Shown: positions 13,447-25,407 of the stretch, piece after piece
How positions within the stretch are numbered: position 1 is the first letter of the stretch
Layout of the letters: every line of letters starts with the position of its first letter
Assembly: GCA_037501455.1 (NCBI GenBank)
Contig: CM074864.1
Span: forward strand, 24,918,001 to 24,982,000
DNA: 64,000 bases
DNA from: Lantana camara
Taxonomy: Eukaryota > Streptophyta > Magnoliopsida > Lamiales > Verbenaceae
Direction: 5' to 3'
The notes under the pieces: model-generated
The model's input: only the letters and a program-made list of their open reading frames with translations
Told to the model about the DNA's origin: nothing
The model's database searches: none
Made by a program: the position numbers and the translations under genes

Positions 13447-13751
13447 CATGCATGTTTATATATATGTTTAGATATAAATTGCATGCATGCATTGTTGTTA
13501 CTGTACGTGCATGGAATATGTATATATATTTATATTGTATATTTATATATATTTATTAAATAGTAAATGTTATTTGATTTAATTGAATTATATAATTTAA
13601 TTGTTACCTATTTCATGTTTGATTTAATTTCCAATTTTAAATTGAATGTGTTTAATTGTTTATTTTCTAATTTTAAATGTGATTTAATTTGTGTTATGAT
13701 TATATTTGAAATTCTTGAGTTAATTTGATTGAAAATGTGGAATTATGAATT

Positions 13752-13788
13752 CGAATGAAAGTGAATGAAAGTGAATGAAAGTGAATGA
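13752..13788. repeat. Short tandem repeat GAATGAAAGT
   Basis: The 10-bp unit GAATGAAAGT is repeated about three and a half times inside LTR X. Confidence 0.85.
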
Positions 13789-14093
13789 CTTGATTATATG
13801 ATTTAAATTCCTTAATAGTGAATATGAACATTTTATGATATAATATCATCTTTTACGCATTCATATCATGTTCATTGCATGCCGTGCGTCTTATATGGTT
13901 CATTGGAGTCTCGAGTCTCACGAACACGTCATGTTGCCTTTTGTACAGTTTATCTCCAGGGTGGAGAATCTTGATCAACTAGGCACTCGGTAACTCGTAT
14001 CCTTGTATCGCCATGTTCCAGGTGAGGGTGTTTTCGTTCTAGTTACATATTAAACCCTACAACCTTATGTGACAAGCTTTGGCCAAAAATCTT

Positions 14094-14096
<3 letters not shown>

Positions 14097-14155
<59 letters not shown>
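14097..14155. repeat. TA microsatellite, 59 bp
   Basis: Uninterrupted TA run. It is in the transcribed 3' half of LTR X, and the unit count may be unreliable in assembly. Confidence 0.9.
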
Positions 14156-14158
<3 letters not shown>

Positions 14159-15360
14159 TTTTAAAGTAAAGTTATCGAGTAAAAATTGATCGAGTAAACC
14201 CTTTTCAAATGAATTATGAAATATGTTGTGTTTCTTATAAATTGAAATGTTTTGGCGAGATTATGTATGTATGTTATGATCACGGGCCCAGGAATTAGTA
14301 CATGTGGCTATCCGGGGAGGCAAGGGCCGACGGTGATCCCATGTGCTGATTCCATTATGTTAACGGCGAAACGGACCTCGTCAAGGAGGTTTTGACGAGG
14401 AAACGCTAACCAGGCTTTGAGGCCTCATGAACCTCATAGCCACAATGATATGTTTAGGTGGTCGGGCCTTGCAAACCCATCCACCACCCGGAGGAAGAAG
14501 GTTGGAACTTATTTTATGATTATGATTATGTTTATGATTGATTTGCACCGTGCGGGAAGGCCGGGACACGGATTGCCCAAACGAATATGTTTTATGATAT
14601 GATATATGATCTGCGTGTATTATGATATATTGCATGATCACCTATTTAAAGTATTAATGATATGTGTCGTACACAGTCGGAGTTTGGTTGGAGATGATGC
14701 ACGCACACTCGCCGAGCCCTTATGTTTGTGTATGAATTATGAACGTAATGAATTAATATGATTAGTCATAAAATCCGAGTATTGCTTGGTTATTCTCTTG
14801 CCCTTTGGGAACTAATTTCAAATAAAACCTTGCTCAGGATTTATGACTTGCATGTGCATCTTTTATATATATGTATATTGCTCCTGCTCACTCAGTCTTT
14901 TAGAGACTGACCCTCTCCCTCCCCGACACTTTAGTGTGCAGGTTTGGCGTTGATGTTCGAGCTAGGCGGGGTTGTGTTGAGTTCGAGTCAGTCAAGTTAA
15001 GTTAGTAGCATCTCTGCATTCACTTATGTATTTAAATGGTATATGATTCGACCCTGTGTCATTATGAACTTGAATCTTATGTAATTGTTATTGTATTGCC
15101 TTGTCGGGCTTGTTAGGAATTAAAAGAGGCCTGAAGAGCCCAATTCTGCTTATGGTTTGTGTGTTTGAACTTTAGTATTCCGATGCATTATATTTTGTTG
15201 ATTGGTTATCATTGTAGGGTCTAAGTTCCGCCTGGCTTGGGAAGGTTATTTTGTTTGTCTCCCGTTCGCTATGGTTGGATACGGGTGCGGACTTTCCATT
15301 TCGTTACTCGTGTTGAGCCATAGTGCGGGGGATGTGGTGCCTCACGTGCGGGGTTCTACA

Positions 15361-17808
15361 ATGAGATTTGGAGCATGGATGATTACACTATAAATTGGGG
15401 TTTTACATGAGAGTTTTGATGAATCTCTATATGAATACTTGGAGTAATTGAAGCCTAATTGATATATATGAATCATATGCATGTTATATGTTAGTTTTGA
15501 GGTGTTTAATTGTTGTGGTATGGAGTGGGAATGGATTGGGAGCCATTTTTCATGCCTTGCCCTATTTTTCCCCTGTTTTTTCAACCAACGGCACTCCACA
15601 CGGCCGTTTGGGGCTTAGTTCATTTACCACACGCCCGTGTGGGACTAGTCTGTCTTAATAGACAGTTTCCAAATGCCCATGTCTACTTCCAGTGTATTTT
15701 TCACATACCCATTTACCCCTCAAACGAACTCTGATTAATGCTAATTTTGAACCGTTAGAAACCTCTTAAAGTCGAGAACACTTTCAAATTGGAATCACCT
15801 TATTATCATTTCTATTTTGAGAGATATAACCGTTTTAATTTGGTGTCGCCACTTTACCGAATATCTGCAATCACCTAACTTCGAGCGTACTCCATTTTCT
15901 CCTCGTTTTGAACTAGAATACGATCCATATATCCTTGGAAAGGTATATTTGTCTAGTTTCATATACAACAAACACTATTCAATTTCAACTTCTGTAACTA
16001 GATATTCTAGGTTTCCTACAGCATATGCGTTTCCGAAAATTATCGGTTTTTGCCAAACTTCTTCAAAACCTTTCTTCTTTCATTCCTTTCATTCTCTTGG
16101 CTCCTGTATGTGACTTATATGAAGTATATGCTTGCTCAAGTGATAATTATGCTATTATTTGACACTTTTTGGTACTTAATTGCTCAAACTTGATCTTGTA
16201 ACTTCGTGCTTTATATGAATTGAGTTCAAAATGTTTTAATGGCATGAATAAGTGACCTCATTGAGCTCGATTACATCTCTTAGGTGTTAATTTAATTTCA
16301 TAGATGTTACGGGTCACTTGCTTACTAATTGATTTTGTCATGAAGGTGTTGGTATTGTTCTATTTGCTTATATGAACACGATCACGACATTGCCATGCCT
16401 TTTATACTTTCAGTGTATATCCAATCATCTCATTACATGTTACATCACTTCCTGAGTATTGCCGTGCATCCTATTTGGTATCAGACTAAGTCTCTTCTCA
16501 CAAGTGCACATTGTTCCTTTCTTGTCCAGTTCTTCTCCAGGGCAGAGATCATCGATCGAATAGGCACTGTCTTGCATCCTTGTATTGTCTTGTCGCTTGT
16601 TAGGTGAGGGTGTATTGTTCTAGTTACATATACAACCCTAAAACTTGCATAATTGGAATTTGGCCAAAAATCATATTTGTACTTATATTGTTTCTAAAAT
16701 GACAACTGAGTAAATATTTACTGAAACTGGATCTATTGTCATTGTTATCCACTGGCCGTTCCTATTTTGGCGAGATATTGTACTGCACATTGATTGTGGG
16801 CCCTGGAACTTGTGTATTGAGTGAGCTGGGGAGGCATCGGGCCGACGGTAAGCTCTTGTACAGTTCCACACTGCTGGGATGACCCCTGAATCCACTAGGA
16901 GATTAGTGGAGGAAAGAGTTCCGGGCTTAGGGAGTCATGAACCCTATGCTCACCATGACTGGATGGTGAAGGCTCGCAACCTTCCCATCATTGGAGGGAA
17001 AAGGAGGCTAGGAGGTGAATTTGGTACCACGGGCTGCCCTAGGGTTACTGTATTGAATGCACTGATTGTCTGTACTGAGTGAGCACACTATTGCACAACC
17101 GCACTGTATTGTAATGAGTGAATTTCATGATCACCTTTGAAAATGAATCCTAATTATTGCACACTGTCAGAGTTTGGTTGGAGATTGTGCACGCTCACTC
17201 GCCGAGCCACTGATAGCCTGAAATTGTAATTAATTATAAATTGATAGTTTTAAAGTCCGAGTATTGCTAAATCGATTTCTTGCCCTTCATGGGAACTACT
17301 TTACTTAAAACCTTGCTCGGGATTGACAACTTGCATATGCATGTTTCTATATATATTTATACCTTCTGTTCACGTAGTCTTCTAGAGACTGACCCCTCTT
17401 TCCCTTTCTCCAGTTTCTTTTACAGGTGTTGGTCACTAGGCGGAGTTAGAATTGTCGAGTTATTGTTCAAGTTTCACCTACTTACACTCACTGCATACTA
17501 TATTGTTTCTCATATTGCTATGGATATAATTATTATTGGGCCGGTGTGCCACTTGTTATATTGTATTGATTCGGGGTAGGTTAGGACAGGTGTCCTGATT
17601 AGTGGAACCCGTATTTAAATTCTTGATGGATTTCTTTTATTTTCTTGATATTAGATGAATGATTACCTTGCTTCCGCATTTTGATTATTATTGTTGGTTC
17701 CAGGGTTAGTTTCCGCCTAGTCAGGACGGTCATTTTATTTGTCACCCATTCACTGTGAGTCCGATTCATATATGGACGGCCTATATCGTATGTGGAATAG
17801 ACTCATAG
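15361..17808 (+). mobile_element. Giant LTR Y, middle and 3' part
   Basis: Same architecture as X without coding sequence: palindrome cluster at 15597-15642, TTAGGTGAGGGTGT near 16600, the GACTGACCCC block near 17388, GCTTCCGCAT at 17669, and the start of the terminal block. It stops at 17808 where a solo LTR entered, and finishes at 21016-21052 (GGGGGATGTGGTGCC...GTGCTACA). Its 5' part would lie left of X, outside the window. Confidence 0.65.
15597..15642. repeat. Palindrome pair of LTR Y
   Basis: CCACACGCCCGTGTGG at 15627-15642 has perfect 7-bp arms. CCACACGGCCGTTTGG at 15597-15612 has one arm mismatch. It lies at the position where other giant LTRs carry palindromes. Confidence 0.75.
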
Positions 17809-20800
17809 TGTGGCACCCGGAGCGATGAGCCACGACATCCCCCGCACTTAGACCCGAATCCACATATGGAATGGGAGTCTATACATAAATCCAAGTCTAA
17901 GTGAACGAGGACCTACACGCATACACTAGGCTAAGCAGGGCTAAGACAGCAATAGAGCGCGCAAGAAAAATAATTAAACAAATATGCGGAAGCAAATAAC
18001 AGGATCCAAAAGCATACAAAATATATACATAGCCATTCTGGCCCAAAATACAAAAGTATAAACTTCTCCAAAGTATAGCTTAATTCAAATACATATCAAA
18101 ATATTGAAAAGATGCAAGTATGAAATGATGACTCGACCCAAACTATCTAGCACAACACGACCACGCACTCCCCGCTTAGCTCGAGCAGACCTGCAACTAA
18201 GGAGGGAAAAGGAGAGGGGTCAGTCACAACTTCACTGAGTGAGGGGGCTAACGCACACCCACACACTATTTAAGTATAGAGCAAAACACTTATCAATCAA
18301 AGGGTTATGAACCGGGAATAGGGTTTTACACACCAAACCAATTTTCAAAATAAACTTATACATTTCATAATCAAAACAAGACGTACTAGAATTAAAGTAA
18401 GCTCCTATCCTGTTTCATAACCAACGAATCATACAAAAGCTCGGCGAGTACGAGCACTTAACCGTTACTCCTCTATAACGTAAGAAAATGAAGAAAACCA
18501 TAAATACATAAACAATCCATGCCCAACAACAACGGTGTTTCGGGAGTCAAACCCTCTCCACCTAATTACCAATGCACACTTGGTAGCTATGCCATGATGT
18601 GCTTGAAGCACCACGCCTCCTCAACCTCCAAGAGTCGCGCATGAGTACTCCAAGTGGAGACCGTGCACAGGCTTAACCCGATGGCCCTTGCCGTCCCGAG
18701 CGTCCTTACCCATGTCTCCGAGGCCCAGTAACAACCAATTATCCAATTAAACTTACTTAACTCGCTACATAATTAAAGATAACTTACGTACCTTATCGAG
18801 TATACCTTACCTTGCAACTCGGCATATGCTATACGCGTACCTCTCCGTGTCTTCCTTAACATTAAGATGTTGAGGTAGATCCTAGCTTGCTTGACAATAC
18901 ACGGTTTGAAGCATAGCCTCGTTGCAAAATATTTTCAAGCTTATATATGCTTATACTTATAGTTCAAAATGTTTAATCGTATGACAATGTCATAAACATA
19001 TCATATGACATATATCTAATATATAAATATATATTATATTCGTATACGGGTGAGAAATCATCACAGTTAGGCCATAGGTCGATTAACTAAAGGAAGAGAT
19101 CCTAAAGCTCACCTTGTAGCAAAAGTAGGTAGAGTCCGGGGCCAAAAAGGAGCAAACAAACACCTAAACCTTGGGTTCAACGACGTTCGGAAGAGGCTCT
19201 CAAACAAACACAACACCAGAGACTTCGACTCAATCATGAACCAATTAGACGCACGGCGATGCATACAATTGCGAGTGGATGCAATGCATGTCATATAAAT
19301 TCGTATTTAGGCATACCGGAGCAAATAATAAAATAATACATAAGGATTCAAGAATTAAACTCATATCATATCAAATAATCTCATAATGTATCGTATTAAA
19401 GCATATCATAAGCGTTCATAAGTTTAAAATGCATAAAGAATGCAAACCACACAAGAAAATATTACACGTATATCACTTAAGACATATCGAATCATAACTA
19501 GTTCAAATCATATCAAATAAATTCAAAAATCTAATACAAGTAAGTGAACACATAATAATACATGTTAGTAAAGTTTAGGGATCATATTAGGGGTGGGAGA
19601 GAAGCAAACAAGCGAAGAAAACAAGAAAACAAAGTTCGGGGCAAAAAGAAGCCACTGCCCTAAATCCACCCCGGTGGATTTTTTCCAAAGGGGGAATCCA
19701 CCCCCGTGGATTTAGGACAGACAACTCTCTGCCTCAAATCCACCCCGGTGGATTATTTCCAAAGCAAAAATCCACCCCGGTGGATTTATGTCAGAGGCCA
19801 TATTTCGAAATTGAAGCTTACAAACTCCATGAAAGCCCATCCTAAACCAAAGTAACAACAAAAGGGCATGAAATGAAGCAATTATACCACAAATACATGC
19901 AAGAAAACATATTAAATCATCTCCATACATGTATATCATGAACCGGGAAGAAAAGAAGTTCAAAGGAGCAAGAATCCATCAAGTTTCTTCCAAGATCTCA
20001 AAGATGAATTAATGGAAAAACAATATATATCCAACTACCATGAATAAGGAGAAAATACAAGTGATAAATACACCATATTGATCAACATATATAGCCTCAA
20101 ACTTCAACAAATCAAGAGATACGTAGATTCTTCCAAAATCAACATGACCTAACTATTCATGACTCCAAGCAAATCTCATGAACTCCAACACTAAAACATA
20201 ATATAAGAAGTGTAAAATTCTCACAAGATCAAGGAGATAAAATTCCCTAACTTACCTTGAAGAAATGAAGCAAGAAAGGCTAAAGCTCTAGCTTTAAGGG
20301 CCAAAAATGGAGGTTCAACAATGGAGGGTGGCTTGCAGGTTCTCTTCTCTTCCTTTTTCTCCCCTTTGGTTTGAAATTCAGCAATAAGAGAGGGAGAGAT
20401 GGCTGATCTTGGGCTTAAAATTCAAGGCTAGGGGCTAGGTAAGGGTTGGTAGCTCTCAAGTGGGTCATATAGGTGCGTTATAGGTACGTAGGGTCGAAAT
20501 CTGCGTCGTTGGGGGTCGAAACGGCATCGAAAAAGGTCAAGGCTTGTTCCATTAACTTTGAATCATCGATTCAAGTTCAATAGCAAAGACGAAACTCGAA
20601 TCCGACTTCCCGAGCTCAAGTTACGGAAGAATGACTCAAGGGTAGCCAAATTCCAAATTGGCCCAAAAGTTTGAAATAAAATTCAATTGAGTCCAAACAA
20701 ATGCAAACAAGTCCAAAACATAATTAAAACATACAATTAAGTCCAAGAATCATATAATTCATGTTATACACAAAATAGGCAAGCTCGGGTTCAATTCCAT

Positions 20801-21010
20801 AATTAACAAATTCTCAAAACTCAAGTATTCAAACCAAATGTTCAAGTAGGGTACATACGTATCAAATATTTCACATAGTTCATATATGAATTGAATAAGG
20901 AAGCATAATTCAAATATAATTGCATTAATTCAGGAGAAAATAATTACAAATATGTAAATTAAACTCATACGTGGCACTAGCCTATACGTACGAGCGGACG
21001 GGGTATCACA
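17809..21010 (-). mobile_element. Solo giant LTR, 3.2 kb, TSD CATAG
   Basis: The plus strand runs TGTGGCACCCGG...GGGGTATCACA, so the minus strand starts TGTGATACCCCG. CATAG flanks it at 17804-17808 and 21011-21015. Removing it rejoins the terminal block of LTR Y. It holds CTTACCTTG at 20251 (AAGGTAAG on the minus strand) and a four-unit palindrome array at 19662-19787. No internal domain or second LTR is adjacent, so it is a solo LTR left by LTR-LTR recombination. Confidence 0.9.
19662..19787. repeat. Four-unit palindrome array AATCCACC-CC-GGTGGATT
   Basis: Units at 19662-19681, 19695-19712, 19737-19754 and 19768-19787. Arms are 7-9 bp and perfect, with CC or CCCC between them. Spacers contain recurring TTTCCAAAG and GACAG words. 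Confidence 0.95.
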
Positions 21011-21015
21011 CATAG

Positions 21016-21052
21016 TGTGGGGGATGTGGTGCCTATTGTCCCGGGTGCTACA
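21016..21052 (+). mobile_element. Giant LTR Y, 3' terminus
   Basis: TGTGGGGGATGTGGTGCC followed by ...GTGCTACA completes LTR Y after the solo LTR. Copia A sequence starts at once at 21053. Confidence 0.75.
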
Positions 21053-21459
21053 ATATACTTTTCTATCGTAGTAATGAGCTCATTCTTATAGGGTACACGG
21101 ATTCGGATTTTCAATCTGATTTAGATTCTAGGCGTTTGACCTCTGGATACATGTTACTTTAGGAGTAGCAGCCGTAAGTTGGAGGAGTATTAAGCAAACT
21201 TGTATTGTTGACTCCACCATGGAAGTGGAATACGTGGTAGCTTCAGAAGCAGCCAAAGAATCGTATTGGTTTCAGAATTTCCTAATGGATCTAGAGTCGT
21301 CAAGGACGAGCCTACACCGATCACATTGTACTGTGACAATGCCGGAGCGGTGGCCAACTCTAAGGAACCTCGAAGTCATAAACATGCCAAGATCATCGAG
21401 AGGAAGTTTCACATTATACGAGATTATGTGGAACGCGGAGAAATGGCAATAGTAAAAAT
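21053..21459 (+). pseudogene. Copia A polyprotein, RNase H domain, 5' fragment
   Basis: Translated in two frames this gives the copia RNase H signature. YTDSDFQSDLDSRRLTSGYM is followed, after a frame break, by VSWRSIKQ and VEYVVASEAAKE (21219-21299). After another frame break near 21300, YCDNAGAVANSKEPRSHKHA and YVERGEMAIVKI follow. The frame continues exactly at 44466 after Copia B is removed. The upstream gag-PR-INT-RT is absent because LTR Y abuts at 21052. It is broken by at least two frameshifts and by the insertion. Confidence 0.9.
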
Positions 21460-23346
21460 TGTTGGAAAAACAGAATCAGAAAGCAGCGAAAATTTAAAAA
21501 ATTTTCCAACAAAAGGATCGAAACTCGCAATCATGAATCCAAACTCAATAATCTTTCTTGAAGTGTTTCAAGCCACCCAAGAACGCTCTTCTCGTGGCTT
21601 GATCCTCTCTCCTTGGTAAAGCTCGAATCTTTAAAAACTTCTAACTTGAAGCTCTCTAGAGATAGTCCACCAACTTGACTACAATCTAACTAGTAAGGAT
21701 GCTAGTTCTCTAGTTAGTGGCTTAACCAAGGGTTTATGTGATCTTGGAGAAAGGATGGTGTTCAACACATAAACCAAGAAGAATCGATCAATCCCTAAGG
21801 GGAGCTCGATATATAGCTTGAGAGGGGGCAGCCGAACCTAGTCCTTTTGGACTAAGGATTTGGTCCCTCTCTCTTATTACTTGATCATCAAGTAATTCCA
21901 AACCTTGATTTTGAATTCTAATTCAAATCAACTTTTAAGAGAGCTAAAATATCCAAAACCCTTTTGGATAATATTATACTTTATTTATTAATAAATAAAT
22001 AACTTATTTATCTAATTAATTAATTCATAATTAATTAAATAGATTAATTTCTCCAAAATAAGACTTTCATTTTAATTCAAAAATTAAACCAAAGTCTATT
22101 AAATAATTAACACATTAATTATTTAATACATAAACAATATACACGTGTCCCTAAGGACACGTGCCAATCACGTGAACCACACGTGTGTTTCACACGTGTG
22201 GGACCCTCTTGGTATGATCAACTCGTTTAATCATTTTAAAACCTTAATTCATGTAACCAAGTTCTAGTGTGTGACCCTCTAGGTTCTCAATTCAATTAGT
22301 AGTGACCCTAATTAATTAATTCAATAATTAATTAATCAGTCCACAGATTAAACGACCGTAGTCTAGCAACAGGTGTTTAACCCCTAGCTGAATTGGAATG
22401 TCTCGATTCGACAGAACCTTTAAGTCATTAATTCATATGAGATACAATCCTCCTACTTACTACCTCTCAACCAAGATCTAGGGTAAGGAAAAAATCAGAA
22501 CCCTAATAATCTGGTCTTAAAGATAAGTGCATTTCATATCCATTTCATCTCAATCCAAGAAACCCTTTTCTTGATGTCTTGATCTATTGCCTTGGCCAAG
22601 GACTCCATATAGCATATGAATGACTTACACAATAAGAGATCACCTTGCAAATGCAAGTGTATGTCCTTTCTTAATTCTCATTCACTTTCATGAATCACTT
22701 GTGCGGCCCCAGCATAAGCCTTGAATCAGTTGTCTAAGGCGACACCCTATAAAGCTTATACCTAAGACTACAGAGTTAACTCATAAAGTGACATGGAACC
22801 TCAAGTCTAAGGATCAATTAATCACATCAATGACTCATGAGATATTTTCTAATCTGGAAGTTTCAATTTCCTGAAATAGAAACTTCCTTTCCCATTTAGG
22901 AATCTTCTCACACGGGGCACCTCAGTGAACTTACTTATGGATGTATGCACCCTCAAGTATCACGCACGTATCAACTATACACTTTGCACCTACATGAAAC
23001 AAGGTGCTCCTTCTTAAGGGCGTGATCCCACAAGAAAGCCTTAAAGGAGTCAGGTTGACACTCCCACTGTCTGTAGGACTCATCAGCTTGGAGTATTTTA
23101 CTAATCATGACTTATGTGAGATAAGGCTCGTTTCATGAACCATTTCACCTAAATGGTAGAGTCCTAAAGTCATCAGGATTAGGGGAGTTCTCATACATGC
23201 ACAGCTAAAGTAAACACATACCAAACAAGAGCATATAAAGAAGTGTTGCCTTAATTCCTTATTTTATTCAAAGATTGTCTGTGATTACAATAAGGAAAAG
23301 TACAAAGCGGATATACAATCGGCTTTCTAGAGCACTATTCCTAACA
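21460..23346 (-). repeat. Copia B 3' LTR
   Basis: 1.89-kb LTR. The minus strand opens TGTTAGGAATAGTG and ends TTTTTCCAACA. It carries a G-box array at 22142-22198 and a TATA-like ATATATAG near 21810. It contains a single AACTT at 22881-22885, the unoccupied version of the site where the TRIM-LARD2 composite entered the other LTR. Confidence 0.92.
22142..22198. promoter_or_regulatory. Five G-boxes (CACGTG) in the Copia B LTR
   Basis: CACGTG occurs at 22142, 22158, 22169, 22180 and 22193. Two of them lie in inverted arms (CACGTGTCC / GGACACGTG). CACGTG cores are established bZIP and bHLH binding sites in plants. The array lies upstream of the TATA-like site in element orientation, so a role as U3 promoter elements is inferred. 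Confidence 0.7.
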
Positions 23347-23360
23347 ATCTCCCACTTGCC
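23347..23360 (-). other. Copia B polypurine tract
   Basis: Minus-strand GGCAAGTGGGAGAT directly precedes the 3' LTR start TGTTAGG. Copia A has the same tract at 44575-44588. Confidence 0.88.
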
Positions 23361-23362
23361 CG

Positions 23363-24151
23363 TCAAAGCCATTCTAAAGCTACTCTAAGTCCCATCTTCT
23401 GAAGATGACCTTCGAAAGCTTCTCGACTAAGGGGTTTAGTAAGTGGATCTGCCACGTTCTCTGTTGATGCGACCCTCTCAATTTGCACTTCTCCTCTTTT
23501 GATAATATCACGGATTAGGTGATACTTCCTCATAATGTGCTTGGTCCGTTGGTGAGATCTTGGTTCTCTTGCTTGAGCAACCGCCCCAGTGTTGTCACAA
23601 AACATAGTAATGGGGTCTTTCATGCTTGGAACAACATTCAACTCTTGAATGAAGTTTCTAACCCAAACACCTTCCTTAGCTGCATCATTTGCCGCTAAGT
23701 ATTTGGCCTCAGTGGTCGAATCTGCAGTGGTTGTTTGCTTGGAACTCTTCCAACTCACTGCTCTGCCGTTTAGGCAGAAAATGTATCCTGACATTGACTT
23801 AAAATCAACTAAGTCAGATGCAAAGCTTGCATCGCAGTATCCTTTGACACTAAGATCTTTCTGACCTCTGTAAATTAAGAATAAATCTTTAGTACTTTTC
23901 AAGTACTTAAGAATATTCTTCACGGCAGCCCAGTGACCATCTCCAGGGTCATATTGGAAACGACTTGTTACACTAAGTACATAAGCCACATCCGGTCGAG
24001 TACATAACATTGCATACATTATGATACCTATTGTTGATGCATAAGGTGTATGAGTCATTCTTTCCTTCTCAAGGTTAGTCTTAGGACACATCTTCTTAGA
24101 AAGACATGTTCCTACACTCATAGGAAGGTTCTTAAGCTTTGCTGACTCCAT
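23363..24151 (-). pseudogene. Copia B RNase H domain
   Basis: 262-residue open stretch ending at the natural pol stop just before the purine tract. It shows the copia RNase H landmarks: TRPDVAYVLSVTSRF, YCDASFASD, GYIFCLNGRAVSWKSSKQ, DSTTEAKYLAANDAAKEG, MFCDNTGAVA, and the closing ADPLTKPLSREAFEGHLQKM. It is the C-terminal part of the polyprotein, separated from the reverse transcriptase part by a frameshift near 24120-24150. Confidence 0.92.
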
Positions 24152-24609
24152 ATAGATCTCTTCAATACTTTGTCAATGTACATCGACTGTGATAGTCCTA
24201 TCAACCTTCTAGATCTATCTCGATAGATTTTAATTCCAAGGATGTAGGACACATCACAAAGATCTTTCATCTCGAATTGGTTCGATATCCATAACTTAGT
24301 TACTTTCATGTCATCCTTTGAATTCCCAATAAGAAGGATGTCATCAACATAAAGTACTAAGAATTGCACTGAGGTCTCCAATTCCTTTTTATACACACAT
24401 GATTCATTCGAGATCTGAATGAAGCCAAACGCTTTGACTGATTCATCAAATCGAATGTTCCAATTCCTAGAAGCCTGTTTTAGTCCATAGATTGACCTTT
24501 GGAGTTTGCAAACCTTTTCCTCACTCCCACTAAATGTGAAACCTATGGGTTGCTCCATATAAATGTCTTTATCAATGTCACCATTGAGAAAGGCAGTTTT
24601 CATATCCAT
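24118..24609 (-). pseudogene. Copia B reverse transcriptase, catalytic half
   Basis: Opens with MDMKTAFLNGDIDKDIYMEQ, continues with YGLKQASRNWN, and contains the catalytic YVDDILLIGN with its two aspartates intact. It is in the same frame as the upstream segment but separated from it by a stop (24610-24612) where copia elements normally have a glutamine codon before MD(V/M)KTAFLNG. It ends in a frameshift into the RNase H segment. Confidence 0.92.
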
Positions 24610-25407
24610 TTACCATATCTCATAGTCATAATATGCAGCAATGGAAAGCATGATCCGGATAGACTTTTGCATTGCAACTGGTGAAAAAGTTTCATCAAAG
24701 TCCACGCCGGGTCTTTGAGTGAATCCTTTTGTAACCAGTCTTGCTTTGTAGACTACAATGCTTCTATCAACTCCAAGCTTTCTCTTAAAGATCCATTTGC
24801 AACATATGGGTTTGACCCCATCAGGCAAATCTACCAAGGTCCAAACTTGGTTGGAGTTCATGGAATTCATTTCGGATTTCATGGCTTCTATCCACTGTTC
24901 AGAGTCAGAATCTGAAAGTGCCTCCTCATATGTTAGAGGATCATTATCCTTTTGAGAGATCTCATGGAAGAATACATACCATCTCTCTGGCAGTCTAGGA
25001 GTACATTCAGAATGCCTTAGAGGAGTATTTACGTATTTATCAAGATTCATGATTAGTTGTGGTTGATCAGAAGGGGATGTTTCTTCAGTGGGTGGCGTGG
25101 GGTCACTTTGTGCTTCCTCTAATTCTATGATCTTGCCTTTCTTTTCATTAAGGAACGGTTCTTCAAGAAAAGTAGCATTTCTGGAAACAAACACCTTTTG
25201 CTCAGATTGATCATAGAAGTAGTATCCTATGGATTCCTTAGGACCTACAAAGTAGCATAAGTTAGAATGAGATTCTAACTTATCTCCCACTGTCCTCTTC
25301 ACATAAGCAGGATAATCCCAAATTCTTAAGTAAGAATAACTAGGGATTTTACCATGCCCCATTTCATAGGGCGTTTTAGGGACTGATTTAGAGGGAACTA
25401 GATTCAA
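24610..25407 (-). pseudogene. Copia B integrase C-terminus, linker and reverse transcriptase N-half
   Basis: Starts within the integrase C-terminal part (LVPSKSVPKTPYEMGHGK, then WDYPAYVK and GYYFYDQSEQKVFVSRNATF). An acidic linker follows, then the RT entry motifs EQWIEAMKSEMNSM, VWTLVDLP, CKWIFKRK, YKARLVTKGFTQ and GVDFDETFSPVA. It ends at an in-frame stop immediately before the catalytic half. Confidence 0.92.

Larger units (their letters stand above)
13001..15360 (+). mobile_element. Giant LTR X, 3' part
   Basis: Continuation of X after LARD1. Successive marks are a palindrome cluster at 13087-13200, a GCATGC-rich stretch at 13290-13500, TA runs at 13403-13446 and 14097-14155, an AGGTGAGGGTG word at 14020, the block ACTCAGTC...GACTGACCCT near 14890, and the terminal block GTGCGGGGGATGTGGTGCCTC... 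ending TTCTACA at 15360. There is no coding sequence. The terminal block is the reverse complement equivalent of the left ends of LARD1 and LARD2. Confidence 0.7.

Noticed and set aside
13161..13563. Frames rich in isoleucine and tyrosine around 13161-13563 on both strands
   Set aside because: Artefact of TA microsatellites and GCATGC repeats.
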